64,000 nucleotides of DNA from JBBDMU01 sp040905685 (GTDB lineage Bacteria > Bacteroidota > Rhodothermia > Balneolales > Natronogracilivirgulaceae). Location: positions 62,001 to 126,000 of the forward strand of contig JBBDRB010000105.1 in NCBI GenBank assembly GCA_040905685.1, given 5' to 3'. Every line of letters starts with the position of its first letter. The stretch's first letter is position 1. Position numbers and translations under genes: made by a program. Under the pieces are notes generated by a model. It was given only the letters and a program-made list of their open reading frames with translations, was not told where the DNA came from and searched no databases. Positions 35,855 through 44,472 of the stretch are shown piece by piece.

Positions 35855-37099
35855 ATGTCAAAAAAACGAGTTGTTATAACCGGTATCGGGGCTATTACAC
35901 CGGTAGGTAAAACGGCCCCTGAATTTTGGAACGGTTTAATCTCAGGAAAAAGTGGTGTAAAACCCATTACCCACTTTGATGTCTCCAACTTCGCGACAAA
36001 ATTCGCCGGTCAGATCGATAACTATAAAGCGGAAGATTATCTGGATAAAAAAGTAGCCAGACGTATGGACAAATTTTGTCAGTACGCCATGGTTTCGGCC
36101 GGTGAGGCTGTACGCGATTCCGGGTTGGATCTTGACGAAATTGACAAAAACCGGGTATCCGTAATGATCGGTACCGGCATTGGAGGTTTTGAGATCTTTT
36201 ATCGTCAGTCCATCGATCTGTATGAAAAGGGGCCGCGGGCAGTGAACCCTTTCTTTATCCCCATGCTGATCCCGGATATTGCATCCGGACAGGTGTCTAT
36301 AGAATACGGTTTTCGCGGTCCTAATTTTTGCGCCGTTTCTGCCTGTGCTACCGGTTCCCATAATATCGGTCTGGCTTACGATTCTATTTTAAACGGACAG
36401 GCCGATTACGCGGTCTGCGGCGGTACGGAAGCTCCCGTGTTTGAGATGGGGGTTGCCGGTTTTAATGCTATGCGGGCCATGTCAACCCGTAATGATGATA
36501 TTGAAACAGCTTCCCGGCCCTTTGACGCTACACGCGATGGCTTCGTACTGGGTGAAGGCGCCGCCATGCTGATGCTGGAAAGCCTTGAATCAGCCACGAA
36601 GCGGGGAGCCCGGATCTATGCTGAAATCGGGGGTTATGGTTTCTCGGGTGATGCCTACCATATCACCGCTCCCGATCCTGAGGGCCGGGGTGTCATACTG
36701 GCCATGAAAACGGCATTGGAAGCATCCGGGGCCAAACCCGAAGAGGTTGGCCATATTAATATGCATGGAACGTCCACGCCACTGGGTGATGTTGCCGAAA
36801 CCAACTCCATTAAGAAGGTATTTGGTGATCATGCCTATAAAATTAATCTGAATTCAACCAAGTCCATGACAGGCCATATGCTGGGTGCCGCCGGAGCGGC
36901 CGAGTCGGTCGCCTCGATTCTGGCTATCTATCATGGCATGGTTCCACCGACCATTAATTATAAAACACCCGATCCTGATTGTGACCTTAATTATACGACT
37001 AATGAAGCCGAAGTCAGGGATATTAAATATGCCCTGAACAATGCTTTTGGGTTCGGAGGTCATAATACAACGGTGGTGTTCAAGAAATTCGAAGAGTAA
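35855..37099 (+). CDS. fabF: Beta-ketoacyl-ACP synthase II FabF
   Basis: A 414-residue condensing enzyme. The active Cys lies in VSACATGSHN, with the two His in NMHGTSTPLGD and SMTGHMLGAAG. It extends acyl-ACP chains. It is followed 6 bases later by rnc, the same order as in many bacteria. Confidence 0.97.
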   Translation: MSKKRVVITGIGAITPVGKTAPEFWNGLISGKSGVKPITHFDVSNFATKFAGQIDNYKAEDYLDKKVARRMDKFCQYAMVSAGEAVRDSGLDLDEIDKNRVSVMIGTGIGGFEIFYRQSIDLYEKGPRAVNPFFIPMLIPDIASGQVSIEYGFRGPNFCAVSACATGSHNIGLAYDSILNGQADYAVCGGTEAPVFEMGVAGFNAMRAMSTRNDDIETASRPFDATRDGFVLGEGAAMLMLESLESATKRGARIYAEIGGYGFSGDAYHITAPDPEGRGVILAMKTALEASGAKPEEVGHINMHGTSTPLGDVAETNSIKKVFGDHAYKINLNSTKSMTGHMLGAAGAAESVASILAIYHGMVPPTINYKTPDPDCDLNYTTNEAEVRDIKYALNNAFGFGGHNTTVVFKKFEE

Positions 37100-37105
37100 A
37101 CTAAC

Positions 37106-37855
37106 GTGTTAAGTAGAATACGGGCGTATTTATTTAAAAGCAGGGCGCTCGATCCGGCATCCGCCCGGAAGATTGCTTTTCTTGAAAAAGTGATCGGATC
37201 CCGTATTCGCAAGCCATTGTTCTTCTTAAAGGCTTTGAGGCACCGATCCAGCCTGATCGAAAAAAATCTGGATCAGTCTGAATCCTATGAACAGTTTGAG
37301 TTCCTGGGTGATGCCGTACTGGATCTGGTGGTCTCTGATATTATTTTTGCCCGCTATCCGTCTGAGGATGAAGGTTTTATGACTCAACTGCGCGCCAAGC
37401 TGGTCAATGGCGCCACCCTTGCCGGACTGGCACGCAAGCTGGATCTGGCCTCGGTTATTGAGGTCGGCAGCAGGGTGAGGGACCAGGGCATCGAACAATC
37501 GGAAGGTGTTTTGGCGGATACCTTTGAGGCCGTGGTGGGAGCCTTGTACACGGAAAAAGGATACGCAACAACCTATACGTTCGTTTCAGGTATTTATGAG
37601 CACTATACGGATCTTGATGAGCTCGTACTGTCTGAAGATAATTATAAAAGCCGGTTGCTTGAAGCCGCCCAGGCCAGAAAATTATCCATTCCGGTATACA
37701 AAACGCTATCAGAAAAGGGTCCCCCTCATAAAAAAAAATTCGAGGTTCAGGTCATCGTCGGCGGTGAAGTGCAGGGTACCGGGACCGGAAAAAGTAAAAA
37801 AAAAGCAGAACAGAAAGCAGCAAAGGCTGCCCTGGAAAGGATGAAACTTTCCTGA
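37106..37855 (+). CDS. rnc: Ribonuclease III
   Basis: 249 residues that cleave double-stranded RNA in rRNA maturation. The catalytic signature EFLGDAVLDLVVSD and the later acidic set (ADTFEAVVGALY) are in the N-terminal RNase domain. A dsRNA-binding domain occupies about 175-248, ending in KAEQKAAKAALERM. It has a GTG start six bases after fabF. Confidence 0.96.
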   Translation: MLSRIRAYLFKSRALDPASARKIAFLEKVIGSRIRKPLFFLKALRHRSSLIEKNLDQSESYEQFEFLGDAVLDLVVSDIIFARYPSEDEGFMTQLRAKLVNGATLAGLARKLDLASVIEVGSRVRDQGIEQSEGVLADTFEAVVGALYTEKGYATTYTFVSGIYEHYTDLDELVLSEDNYKSRLLEAAQARKLSIPVYKTLSEKGPPHKKKFEVQVIVGGEVQGTGTGKSKKKAEQKAAKAALERMKLS

Positions 37856-37918
37856 GCGGTATGGACCTTGTTTCCAGCACTGCATTAATAATTATTTTGG
37901 ATTTGAATTAGTAATGAT

Positions 37919-39418
37919 ATGGAAAGTCTCGACAGAGAACTGTTACTCAGCGAAAAAAGCAAGGCCGGCCGTACAGGATTCAGCCTTCCAAAACTGGATG
38001 TGCCGCGGAAAGCCCTTGATTCCTTATTTCCAGCCGGTTATTTAAGGAAAACCGAACCCGGGCTGCCGGAGATATCCGAAAATGAGGTTCAGCGTCATTA
38101 CGTGAGGATATCAACCAAAAATTATCATATTGATAAGAATATGTACCCACTGGGCAGCTGTACAATGAAGTACAACCCCAAGATCAACGAAAAAGCCGCC
38201 TCCCTGCCCGGAACATTTAATATTCATCCCCTTGCGCCCGACGCGGCCAGCCAGGGGGCTTTGCAGATCCAGTACGAATTAAAGGAAATGCTGCGCGAAA
38301 TAGGCGGCATGCATGAGGTAAGCCTGCAGCCTGCAGCCGGATCCCAGGGTGAGCTTACCGGCATCATGCTTTTCAAGAAGTATCATGAGGTCCATGGCAA
38401 CCACCATAAAAAATATATTCTGGTACCGGATTCCGCCCACGGGACCAATCCGGCTTCCGTGACCATTAGCGGCTATGAAGTCATCAATATAAAAAGCAAT
38501 TCCGGCGGACTTACGGATATGGAGCATTTGAAAAGCAAGCTCACGGATGAAGTGGCCGGCATGATGCTAACGAATCCCAGCACGGTTGGCCTCTTTGAGA
38601 GCCAGATCGTGGAAATACAGAAGCTCGTGCATGAGGTTGGCGGACTTATGTATATGGACGGAGCCAATCTGAACGCCCTGCTTGGATTGGCCAGACCCGG
38701 AGATATGGGTTTTGATGTGGTCCATTTCAATCTACACAAAACATTCTCTACTCCCCACGGGGGTGGCGGACCCGGCAGCGGACCCATAGGGGTATCGGAT
38801 AAAGTATCACCGTATCTGCCGCGGCCGGAAATCAAATATGACGGCAGCCGTTATTATCAGGATTACAGCAACACCGAAAGCATTGGCAAGGTCCACAGTT
38901 TTTACGGCAGCTTTGGGATGATGGTAAGGGCCTGGGTCTACATCCGCATGCATGGAGCAAAAGGGTTAAAGCGAATCAGTGAAAACGCGATCCTGAACGC
39001 AAACTATATTCTGCACAGGTTGAAAGATCATTATGACCTTCCTTTCGACGGACCCGTTATGCACGAGGTCGTATTCTCTGGAAGCCGGCAGAAAAGGCAA
39101 AACGGGATTAAGACCCTAGATATAGCCAAGCGTATACTCGATTATGGCTATCATGCCCCGACCATATATTTTCCTCTCATTGTTCCTGAATGCATTATGA
39201 TCGAACCCACTGAATCCGAAGCAAAAGAAAATATTGATGGATTTTGCGATGCCATGATTGCCATTGCCGATGAGGCCGTTAATAACCCGGAAATTGTTAA
39301 AACGGCTCCTCACAATGCCGGGACCCGGCGCTTGGATGATGCTTATGCCGCTAAGAATATTAACGTGCGCTGGCAAAGCGGCTCCAGGGATGCGGTCAGG
39401 GAATCGGAACTTGCCTGA
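37919..39418 (+). CDS. gcvPB: Glycine dehydrogenase (decarboxylating) subunit 2, GcvPB
   Basis: 499 residues. It is the PLP-binding half of the split P-protein of the glycine cleavage system: N-terminal MYPLGSCTMKYNPK, PLP lysine in NLHKTFSTPHGGGGPG, and the PDSAHGTNPAS loop. In organisms with a split P-protein gcvPA normally lies just upstream; it does not lie here, nor do gcvT or gcvH. Confidence 0.94.
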   Translation: MESLDRELLLSEKSKAGRTGFSLPKLDVPRKALDSLFPAGYLRKTEPGLPEISENEVQRHYVRISTKNYHIDKNMYPLGSCTMKYNPKINEKAASLPGTFNIHPLAPDAASQGALQIQYELKEMLREIGGMHEVSLQPAAGSQGELTGIMLFKKYHEVHGNHHKKYILVPDSAHGTNPASVTISGYEVINIKSNSGGLTDMEHLKSKLTDEVAGMMLTNPSTVGLFESQIVEIQKLVHEVGGLMYMDGANLNALLGLARPGDMGFDVVHFNLHKTFSTPHGGGGPGSGPIGVSDKVSPYLPRPEIKYDGSRYYQDYSNTESIGKVHSFYGSFGMMVRAWVYIRMHGAKGLKRISENAILNANYILHRLKDHYDLPFDGPVMHEVVFSGSRQKRQNGIKTLDIAKRILDYGYHAPTIYFPLIVPECIMIEPTESEAKENIDGFCDAMIAIADEAVNNPEIVKTAPHNAGTRRLDDAYAAKNINVRWQSGSRDAVRESELA

Positions 39419-39539
39419 GATTAGCAACTAATTTATAGCCTCTGAAGTTACAAGTTAAGCAAAAAGTAATTATTATAGACATTACCTTTTTTTCTGCGCC
39501 TATCAGGGCTAAGATCCGTTTATTTATATACTTAACAAT

Positions 39540-40616
39540 ATGGCACAATCCACCCTCGACATAACCGTTCGGCGTACCGCCAACTCAAAACTTCCGCAGA
39601 CCGATTTCAGCCATCTGAAATTTGGGGAGACCTTTGCTGATCATCAGCTTGAAATGATCTACCGGAATGGCAAATGGGGCCAGCCCGAGATCAAACCCTA
39701 TGGTAAAATAACGGTTTCCCCATCCATGAATGCCCTTCATTACGGGCAGGCCGTGTTTGAGGGCATGAAAGCGTTCAGGTACCGGGAAAACGACGTCAAT
39801 ATCTTCCGGCTTGAGAAGCACTGCGAGCGTTTTGCCACCTCCTGCCGCCGCATGAATATTCCGGAAATTGAACCGGAAATCTTTATACAGTCCTTAAAAG
39901 CCTTGGTTGACCTGGATCGTGACTGGGTTCCCCGGGAGAAGTATAAAAGCCTGTATATCCGTCCGTTTGTTTTTGGGACCGATGAATCCCTTGGAGTGAA
40001 AACCTGTTCGGATTATCGTTTTCTCATCATTATTTCCCCCGTTGGGAATTACTACAGCGAGGGCATCAATCCGGTTTCACTGACCACGATGCCTGAATAT
40101 GTACGGGCGGTTAGCGGGGGCGCGGGTTTCGCCAAGGTTCCGGGCAATTACGGGTCCACGCTGTATCCGGGTGCTGTTGCACAAAAAAAAGGCTATACAC
40201 AGGTGATGTGGCTGGATGCCATCGAACATAAATATGTGGAAGAGGTCGGGACCATGAACATGTTCTTCCTGATTGACAACACACTCATAACCCCGCCTCT
40301 GGGAAAAAGCATCCTGGCCGGAGTTACCCGCAGGAGTGTGATAGAGCTCGCGGAGAAATGGAATATGCCGGTGGACGAGCGACGGATAACCATTGAAGAA
40401 CTTATTGAGGCCTCTCAAGCCGGCAATTTACAGGAAGCCTTCGGTTCCGGCACTGCAGCCGTCATATCACCGGTCGGGCTGATCCACCATGATGGAATAC
40501 ACATCGAGCTCGACAGGGAAAAAATGGGGCCCGTTGCACAAAAGTTCTATAATGAGATCACCGGTATACAGCATGGTGACATCGAAGATACCTTTGGATG
40601 GTGCACCATCATATAA
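39540..40616 (+). CDS. ilvE: Branched-chain amino-acid aminotransferase
   Basis: A 358-residue fold-type IV PLP enzyme of the longer, eukaryote-like BCAT type. Family marks: LHYGQAVFEGMKAFR, the PLP lysine in FAKVPGNYGSTL, VEEVGTMNMFF and GVTRRSVIEL. It transaminates Leu, Ile and Val. It stands between gcvPB (121-base gap) and thyA (22-base gap). Confidence 0.94.
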   Translation: MAQSTLDITVRRTANSKLPQTDFSHLKFGETFADHQLEMIYRNGKWGQPEIKPYGKITVSPSMNALHYGQAVFEGMKAFRYRENDVNIFRLEKHCERFATSCRRMNIPEIEPEIFIQSLKALVDLDRDWVPREKYKSLYIRPFVFGTDESLGVKTCSDYRFLIIISPVGNYYSEGINPVSLTTMPEYVRAVSGGAGFAKVPGNYGSTLYPGAVAQKKGYTQVMWLDAIEHKYVEEVGTMNMFFLIDNTLITPPLGKSILAGVTRRSVIELAEKWNMPVDERRITIEELIEASQAGNLQEAFGSGTAAVISPVGLIHHDGIHIELDREKMGPVAQKFYNEITGIQHGDIEDTFGWCTII

Positions 40617-40638
40617 CTGAACATCTAAACCATCAACT

Positions 40639-41460
40639 ATGAAAGCATACCTGGATCTGGTTCAGGATGTCCTGGATAACGGCATTAAGAAAACCAACCG
40701 GACAGGAACGGATACTATTTCCTCTTTTGCCCGGTTCTACCGGGTGGATTTATCCAAAGGATTCCCTTTACTGACTACGAAGAAGGTATATTTTCGTTCT
40801 GTAATCCTTGAACTGCTGTGGTATTTGCGGGGTGAGGATCATATTCGATGGCTCAGGGATGAGAACGACTGTCATATATGGGATGCCTGGGCCGATGAGA
40901 ACGGTCATGTCGGACCTATTTATCCGGTACTCTGGCGCCGTTTTCCCGGCAATATCGATGATACGGCCTCCGGCAACGGATCACCCGGAAAAGAATATGA
41001 CCAGCTAAAGGCGGCCATTCATACCCTTAAAACCAATCCGGAAAGCCGCCGTATCGTCGTAAGCGCATGGCACCCCGGATTGCTATCCAGGATGGCCCTG
41101 CCGCCCTGCCATATTATGTATATCTTCAATGTCACAAACGGGCGGTTGAATTGTCACCTGACCCAACGCTCGGGTGATATTGCCCTGGGCATTCCCTTTA
41201 ACCTGGCCTGCTATGCCACGCTTACCATGGCCGTTGCCCGGGCCGTGGGCCTTGAACCCGGTGAGTTTGCCCATACGATCGTGGATGCACATATTTACGA
41301 AAACCATATTGACGGTCTCAAAAAGCAGCTAAAACGAGATGTCCGGCCCCTCCCCCGCCTTGAGATAGCTTCCAAACCCATCGACGAGCTGGAATTCGAT
41401 GACTTTAAGCTCCACGACTATTCCCCGCATCCAGCCATCAAATTCGAAGTAGCCGTATGA
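40639..41460 (+). CDS. thyA: Thymidylate synthase ThyA
   Basis: 273 residues. The catalytic Cys is in ALPPCHIMY. Other folate- and dUMP-binding motifs are LTTKKVYFRSVI, RRIVVSAW, QRSGDIALGIPFN and DAHIYENH. It produces dTMP and dihydrofolate; the stop overlaps folA by 4 bases (ATGA), so synthase and reductase are co-translated. Confidence 0.97.
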   Translation: MKAYLDLVQDVLDNGIKKTNRTGTDTISSFARFYRVDLSKGFPLLTTKKVYFRSVILELLWYLRGEDHIRWLRDENDCHIWDAWADENGHVGPIYPVLWRRFPGNIDDTASGNGSPGKEYDQLKAAIHTLKTNPESRRIVVSAWHPGLLSRMALPPCHIMYIFNVTNGRLNCHLTQRSGDIALGIPFNLACYATLTMAVARAVGLEPGEFAHTIVDAHIYENHIDGLKKQLKRDVRPLPRLEIASKPIDELEFDDFKLHDYSPHPAIKFEVAV

Positions 41461-41942
41461 AGCTTGCCATTATCGTGGCTCACGCCAATAACCTGGTAAT
41501 AGGTAAAGATGGGAAACTGCCCTGGCATATATCCGAAGATCTGAAGCATTTTAAAAAACGCACAATGGGCAAACCCCTGCTGATGGGCAGGGGCGTTTTC
41601 GAGGAGTTTGGAGGCAAACCGCTGCCGGGCCGGGAGAATATAGTCCTGACGCGGAAAAAATTTGAAGACGTTAAAACGTTCGATTCCATACCCAAAGCGC
41701 TGAAATACCTGAACCGGCACCCGAAGGTATATGTAGCCGGGGGGGGACAAATATACCGGCAGCTCATGCCTCTGGCCGATTCAATGGAGATCACGGAAAT
41801 TAAAAAAAACTATGAAGGGGACGTGACTTTTCCGGAGTACCGCGACCAGATCGGAAAGATCTGGAAAGAAGTGCACCGTGAAGATCATGGGGATTTTGCC
41901 TTCGTGGATTATGAGAGGGTCCCGTCCACGCTCTTCAGGTGA
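41457..41942 (+). CDS. folA: Dihydrofolate reductase
   Basis: A 161-residue NADPH-dependent reductase. The motif GKDGKLPWHISEDLKHFKK contains the substrate loop with Trp and Asp/Glu, and MGRGVFEEFG and VAGGGQIYRQ follow. It regenerates tetrahydrofolate after ThyA. The 3' end overlaps the convergent HD gene by 34 bases. Confidence 0.96.
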   Translation: MKLAIIVAHANNLVIGKDGKLPWHISEDLKHFKKRTMGKPLLMGRGVFEEFGGKPLPGRENIVLTRKKFEDVKTFDSIPKALKYLNRHPKVYVAGGGQIYRQLMPLADSMEITEIKKNYEGDVTFPEYRDQIGKIWKEVHREDHGDFAFVDYERVPSTLFR

Positions 41943-43156
41943 ACCACATAGTGTTTTACCACGGTTTCAGTCAGGGCCAGGATGTTTTTGGTGTCCGATG
42001 CCTTTGAAAATTCTGTCGCTGTATTATCCGTATCGAGAATCCAGATGCTTTCGTTTTCATACTTATAAGCCTCACTGTGTGTGTAATCCTGGAAAAGGTA
42101 GTAAGCAACGGACTCATCATCGTGGGGGAGTCCCTGTTTTTTTAACTGCCGGACGGTTGCGGCCTGGTAGCGCTGCATGGTCTTCTCACCGGCTGCCCCG
42201 GTCGAAAAGGTGGTCCGGAAAAAATCTCTGTTCAAAAACCTCCGGCAAAGGTCAGACAGGATGGGGTCATTTTCATCCTGCCAGTATTTTATGCTGGTAA
42301 TTATATCATGGTCATCCATCCTGGCATAGCTCTGCATCATTTTTTGACTGATATTCTTTCGGGCTGAAAGCGGCTCGGTTAAAAAATACCGTAATCCGGG
42401 TGAGGCAAAAAAAACATCCTCCCCGTTGTTCAGCAGTCTGGAGACCCGTTTGAAGATTCCCCGTAAAAGTTTGTCGGCACTTAAGGTGGTTTTATGCTGG
42501 TAGACCTGCATATACATCAGCCTTCGCGCTGTTATGTAGTTCTCGATAGCATAAATGCCCTTTTTCTCGATCACAATATTACCCTGGAATACCCGCATGG
42601 TTTTAATAATACGGTCAATGCCTATCGAGCCTTCCGAGACACCGGTGAACATGCTGTCCCGCTTCAGGTAATCGAGCCTGTCCATATCCAGTTGGGAAGC
42701 GACCAGCTGGGTTAAGAACTTTTTGGGGTGGTTATTGGTAAATATGGCAATAGCCGTATCCAGAGCCCCTTTGAATTCCCGGTTCAGATCATGCATGAAT
42801 GCCAGTGTCATCATTTCATGGTTAAAATGATGGATAAACGTTTTTTCAAGGGTATGGGAAAAGGGTCCGTGTCCGATGTCATGCAACAAAATGGCTATCA
42901 GGGTCCCTTCATACTCCTTATGCGTAATGGTGGTCTTTTTTTCCCGAAGGTTCATCAGGGCCCGGTTAGCCAGCCCTAACGTGCCGATCGCATGGGAGAA
43001 ACGGGAATGTTCGGCACCGGGAAATACCAGGTAACCCAGGCCCAGCTGCCGGATCCGCCTCAGGCGCTGCACATAGGGATGGTCAACAAGCTTAAGCAGA
43101 ATTCCTTTTGGAACATTGACAAATCCGTGAACAGGGTCGGTAAATATTTTATACAT
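41909..43156 (-). CDS. HD-domain phosphohydrolase (SAMHD1/dGTPase-like)
   Basis: 415 residues of the large HD superfamily branch related to dNTP triphosphohydrolases. Metal residues: HSRFSHAIGT (H), LLHDIGHGPFSHTLE (HD and H), and QLDMDRLDYLKRDS (D). The N-terminal FTDPVHGFVNV motif is typical for the bacterial members. It probably hydrolyses a nucleotide, but the substrate is not known. It is convergent with thyA-folA, so a nucleotide-pool connection is possible but not proven. Confidence 0.85.
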   Translation of the reverse strand: MYKIFTDPVHGFVNVPKGILLKLVDHPYVQRLRRIRQLGLGYLVFPGAEHSRFSHAIGTLGLANRALMNLREKKTTITHKEYEGTLIAILLHDIGHGPFSHTLEKTFIHHFNHEMMTLAFMHDLNREFKGALDTAIAIFTNNHPKKFLTQLVASQLDMDRLDYLKRDSMFTGVSEGSIGIDRIIKTMRVFQGNIVIEKKGIYAIENYITARRLMYMQVYQHKTTLSADKLLRGIFKRVSRLLNNGEDVFFASPGLRYFLTEPLSARKNISQKMMQSYARMDDHDIITSIKYWQDENDPILSDLCRRFLNRDFFRTTFSTGAAGEKTMQRYQAATVRQLKKQGLPHDDESVAYYLFQDYTHSEAYKYENESIWILDTDNTATEFSKASDTKNILALTETVVKHYVVHLKSVDGTLS

Positions 43157-43349
43157 ATTGTTGGTTGATGGCTACCTGCAAAACACACAATGTACACAAA
43201 GGGCTTAAAAAGACAAAAGGCTGACGCCCAATGCACAGAGTTTTTACAAACCATTAGGCTTTAGTATTTTCAATTACTTAAATTGGTATATGAGAAAATA
43301 CCTTATTAGGTCTGACGGATAACTATTCACCCAAAAACTGATCCACTTA

Positions 43350-44426
43350 ATGTTTGATAAACAAGCCACCTCTTTTCTGGAAGATCTATTGATTACCCCC
43401 AGTCCAACCGGATTTGAATCCAAAGGACAAAAAATATGGGCCGGATATGCCGGCCGGGTCGCCGATGAGGTTCAGATTGATGCCTATGGATCGGCCTGTG
43501 CCAGATTAAATGTCGCCGGAGCCCAAAAAACCCTTATGCTGGAAGCCCACTGTGATGAGATTGGTATGATCATCCAGTATATCGATGATGCCGGCTTTTT
43601 AAGCATTAATAAAATAGGGGGAAGCGACCCGGCCATCGCGCGGGCGAAAAAAGTCTGTATCCATGCCCGCAAAGGGATCGTCTCGGGCATTATAGGCAAT
43701 ACGGCTGTACATCTTCAGGACAGGGATAATCAAAAACAGCCGGCGTGGAAAGACCTGTTTATCGATATTGGCGCCCAAAACAGGGAAGAAGCCCTGGAAA
43801 TGGTCCAGGTCGGAGATCCGGTTACCTTTTCCGATGATTTTGAGTTTCTTTCTGACGATCTGTTGTCCGGCCGGGCCCTCGATAACAGGATAGGTGGATT
43901 TATGATTGCTGAGGTGTTGCGAAACCTGGCCTCCCGCATCAAAGACCTGAAGGTCAATGTCATTGCGCTGAATGCCGTGCAGGAAGAAATTGGCGGTTTT
44001 GGTGCCCGTATGATGAGTTACCGCCTGATGCCCGACGCGGCTCTGGTTACCGATGTGACCCATGCCACCGATACCCCCGGCATTAACCAGAAAGAACATG
44101 GCAGGGTGAAGCTTGGAAGCGGTCCGTCCGTTACCCACGGGGCCGGCAATCATTCCGGGCTGGTGGAAAGGATAGAACGCATTGCCACAGACAAGAAGCT
44201 CCCCCTGCAGCACGAGGCCTCGGGTGTCCGCACCGGAACGGATACCGACAGCATATACTATCAGCAAAGCGGCATTCCCAGTGCTTTGATCTCCGTGCCA
44301 TTACGGTATATGCATTCTCCTGTGGAAATGGTCTCCATGGAAGATGTACAGAATCTTGTGACCCTGATGGAAGAGACGGCGCTCAGCCTGGATAAAACCG
44401 AAACCTTCCGTGTTCTCGATCTATAA
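43350..44426 (+). CDS. M42-family aminopeptidase (glutamyl aminopeptidase type)
   Basis: 358 residues of the M42/M20-like dinuclear metallo-aminopeptidases (TET type). Metal ligands: EAHCDEIG (His, Asp), LDNRIGGF (Asp), QEEIGGFGA (Glu-Glu, catalytic and metal), VTDVTHA (Asp), and YMHSPVEM (His). It has no signal peptide and acts in the cytoplasm, trimming peptides. It lies 46 bases ahead of the M1 peptidase; the two may be co-transcribed. Confidence 0.92.
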   Translation: MFDKQATSFLEDLLITPSPTGFESKGQKIWAGYAGRVADEVQIDAYGSACARLNVAGAQKTLMLEAHCDEIGMIIQYIDDAGFLSINKIGGSDPAIARAKKVCIHARKGIVSGIIGNTAVHLQDRDNQKQPAWKDLFIDIGAQNREEALEMVQVGDPVTFSDDFEFLSDDLLSGRALDNRIGGFMIAEVLRNLASRIKDLKVNVIALNAVQEEIGGFGARMMSYRLMPDAALVTDVTHATDTPGINQKEHGRVKLGSGPSVTHGAGNHSGLVERIERIATDKKLPLQHEASGVRTGTDTDSIYYQQSGIPSALISVPLRYMHSPVEMVSMEDVQNLVTLMEETALSLDKTETFRVLDL

Positions 44427-44472
44427 TGGTTTATAATTTGTCAATTTATAAAAACACCTTTAACCAGATGCC

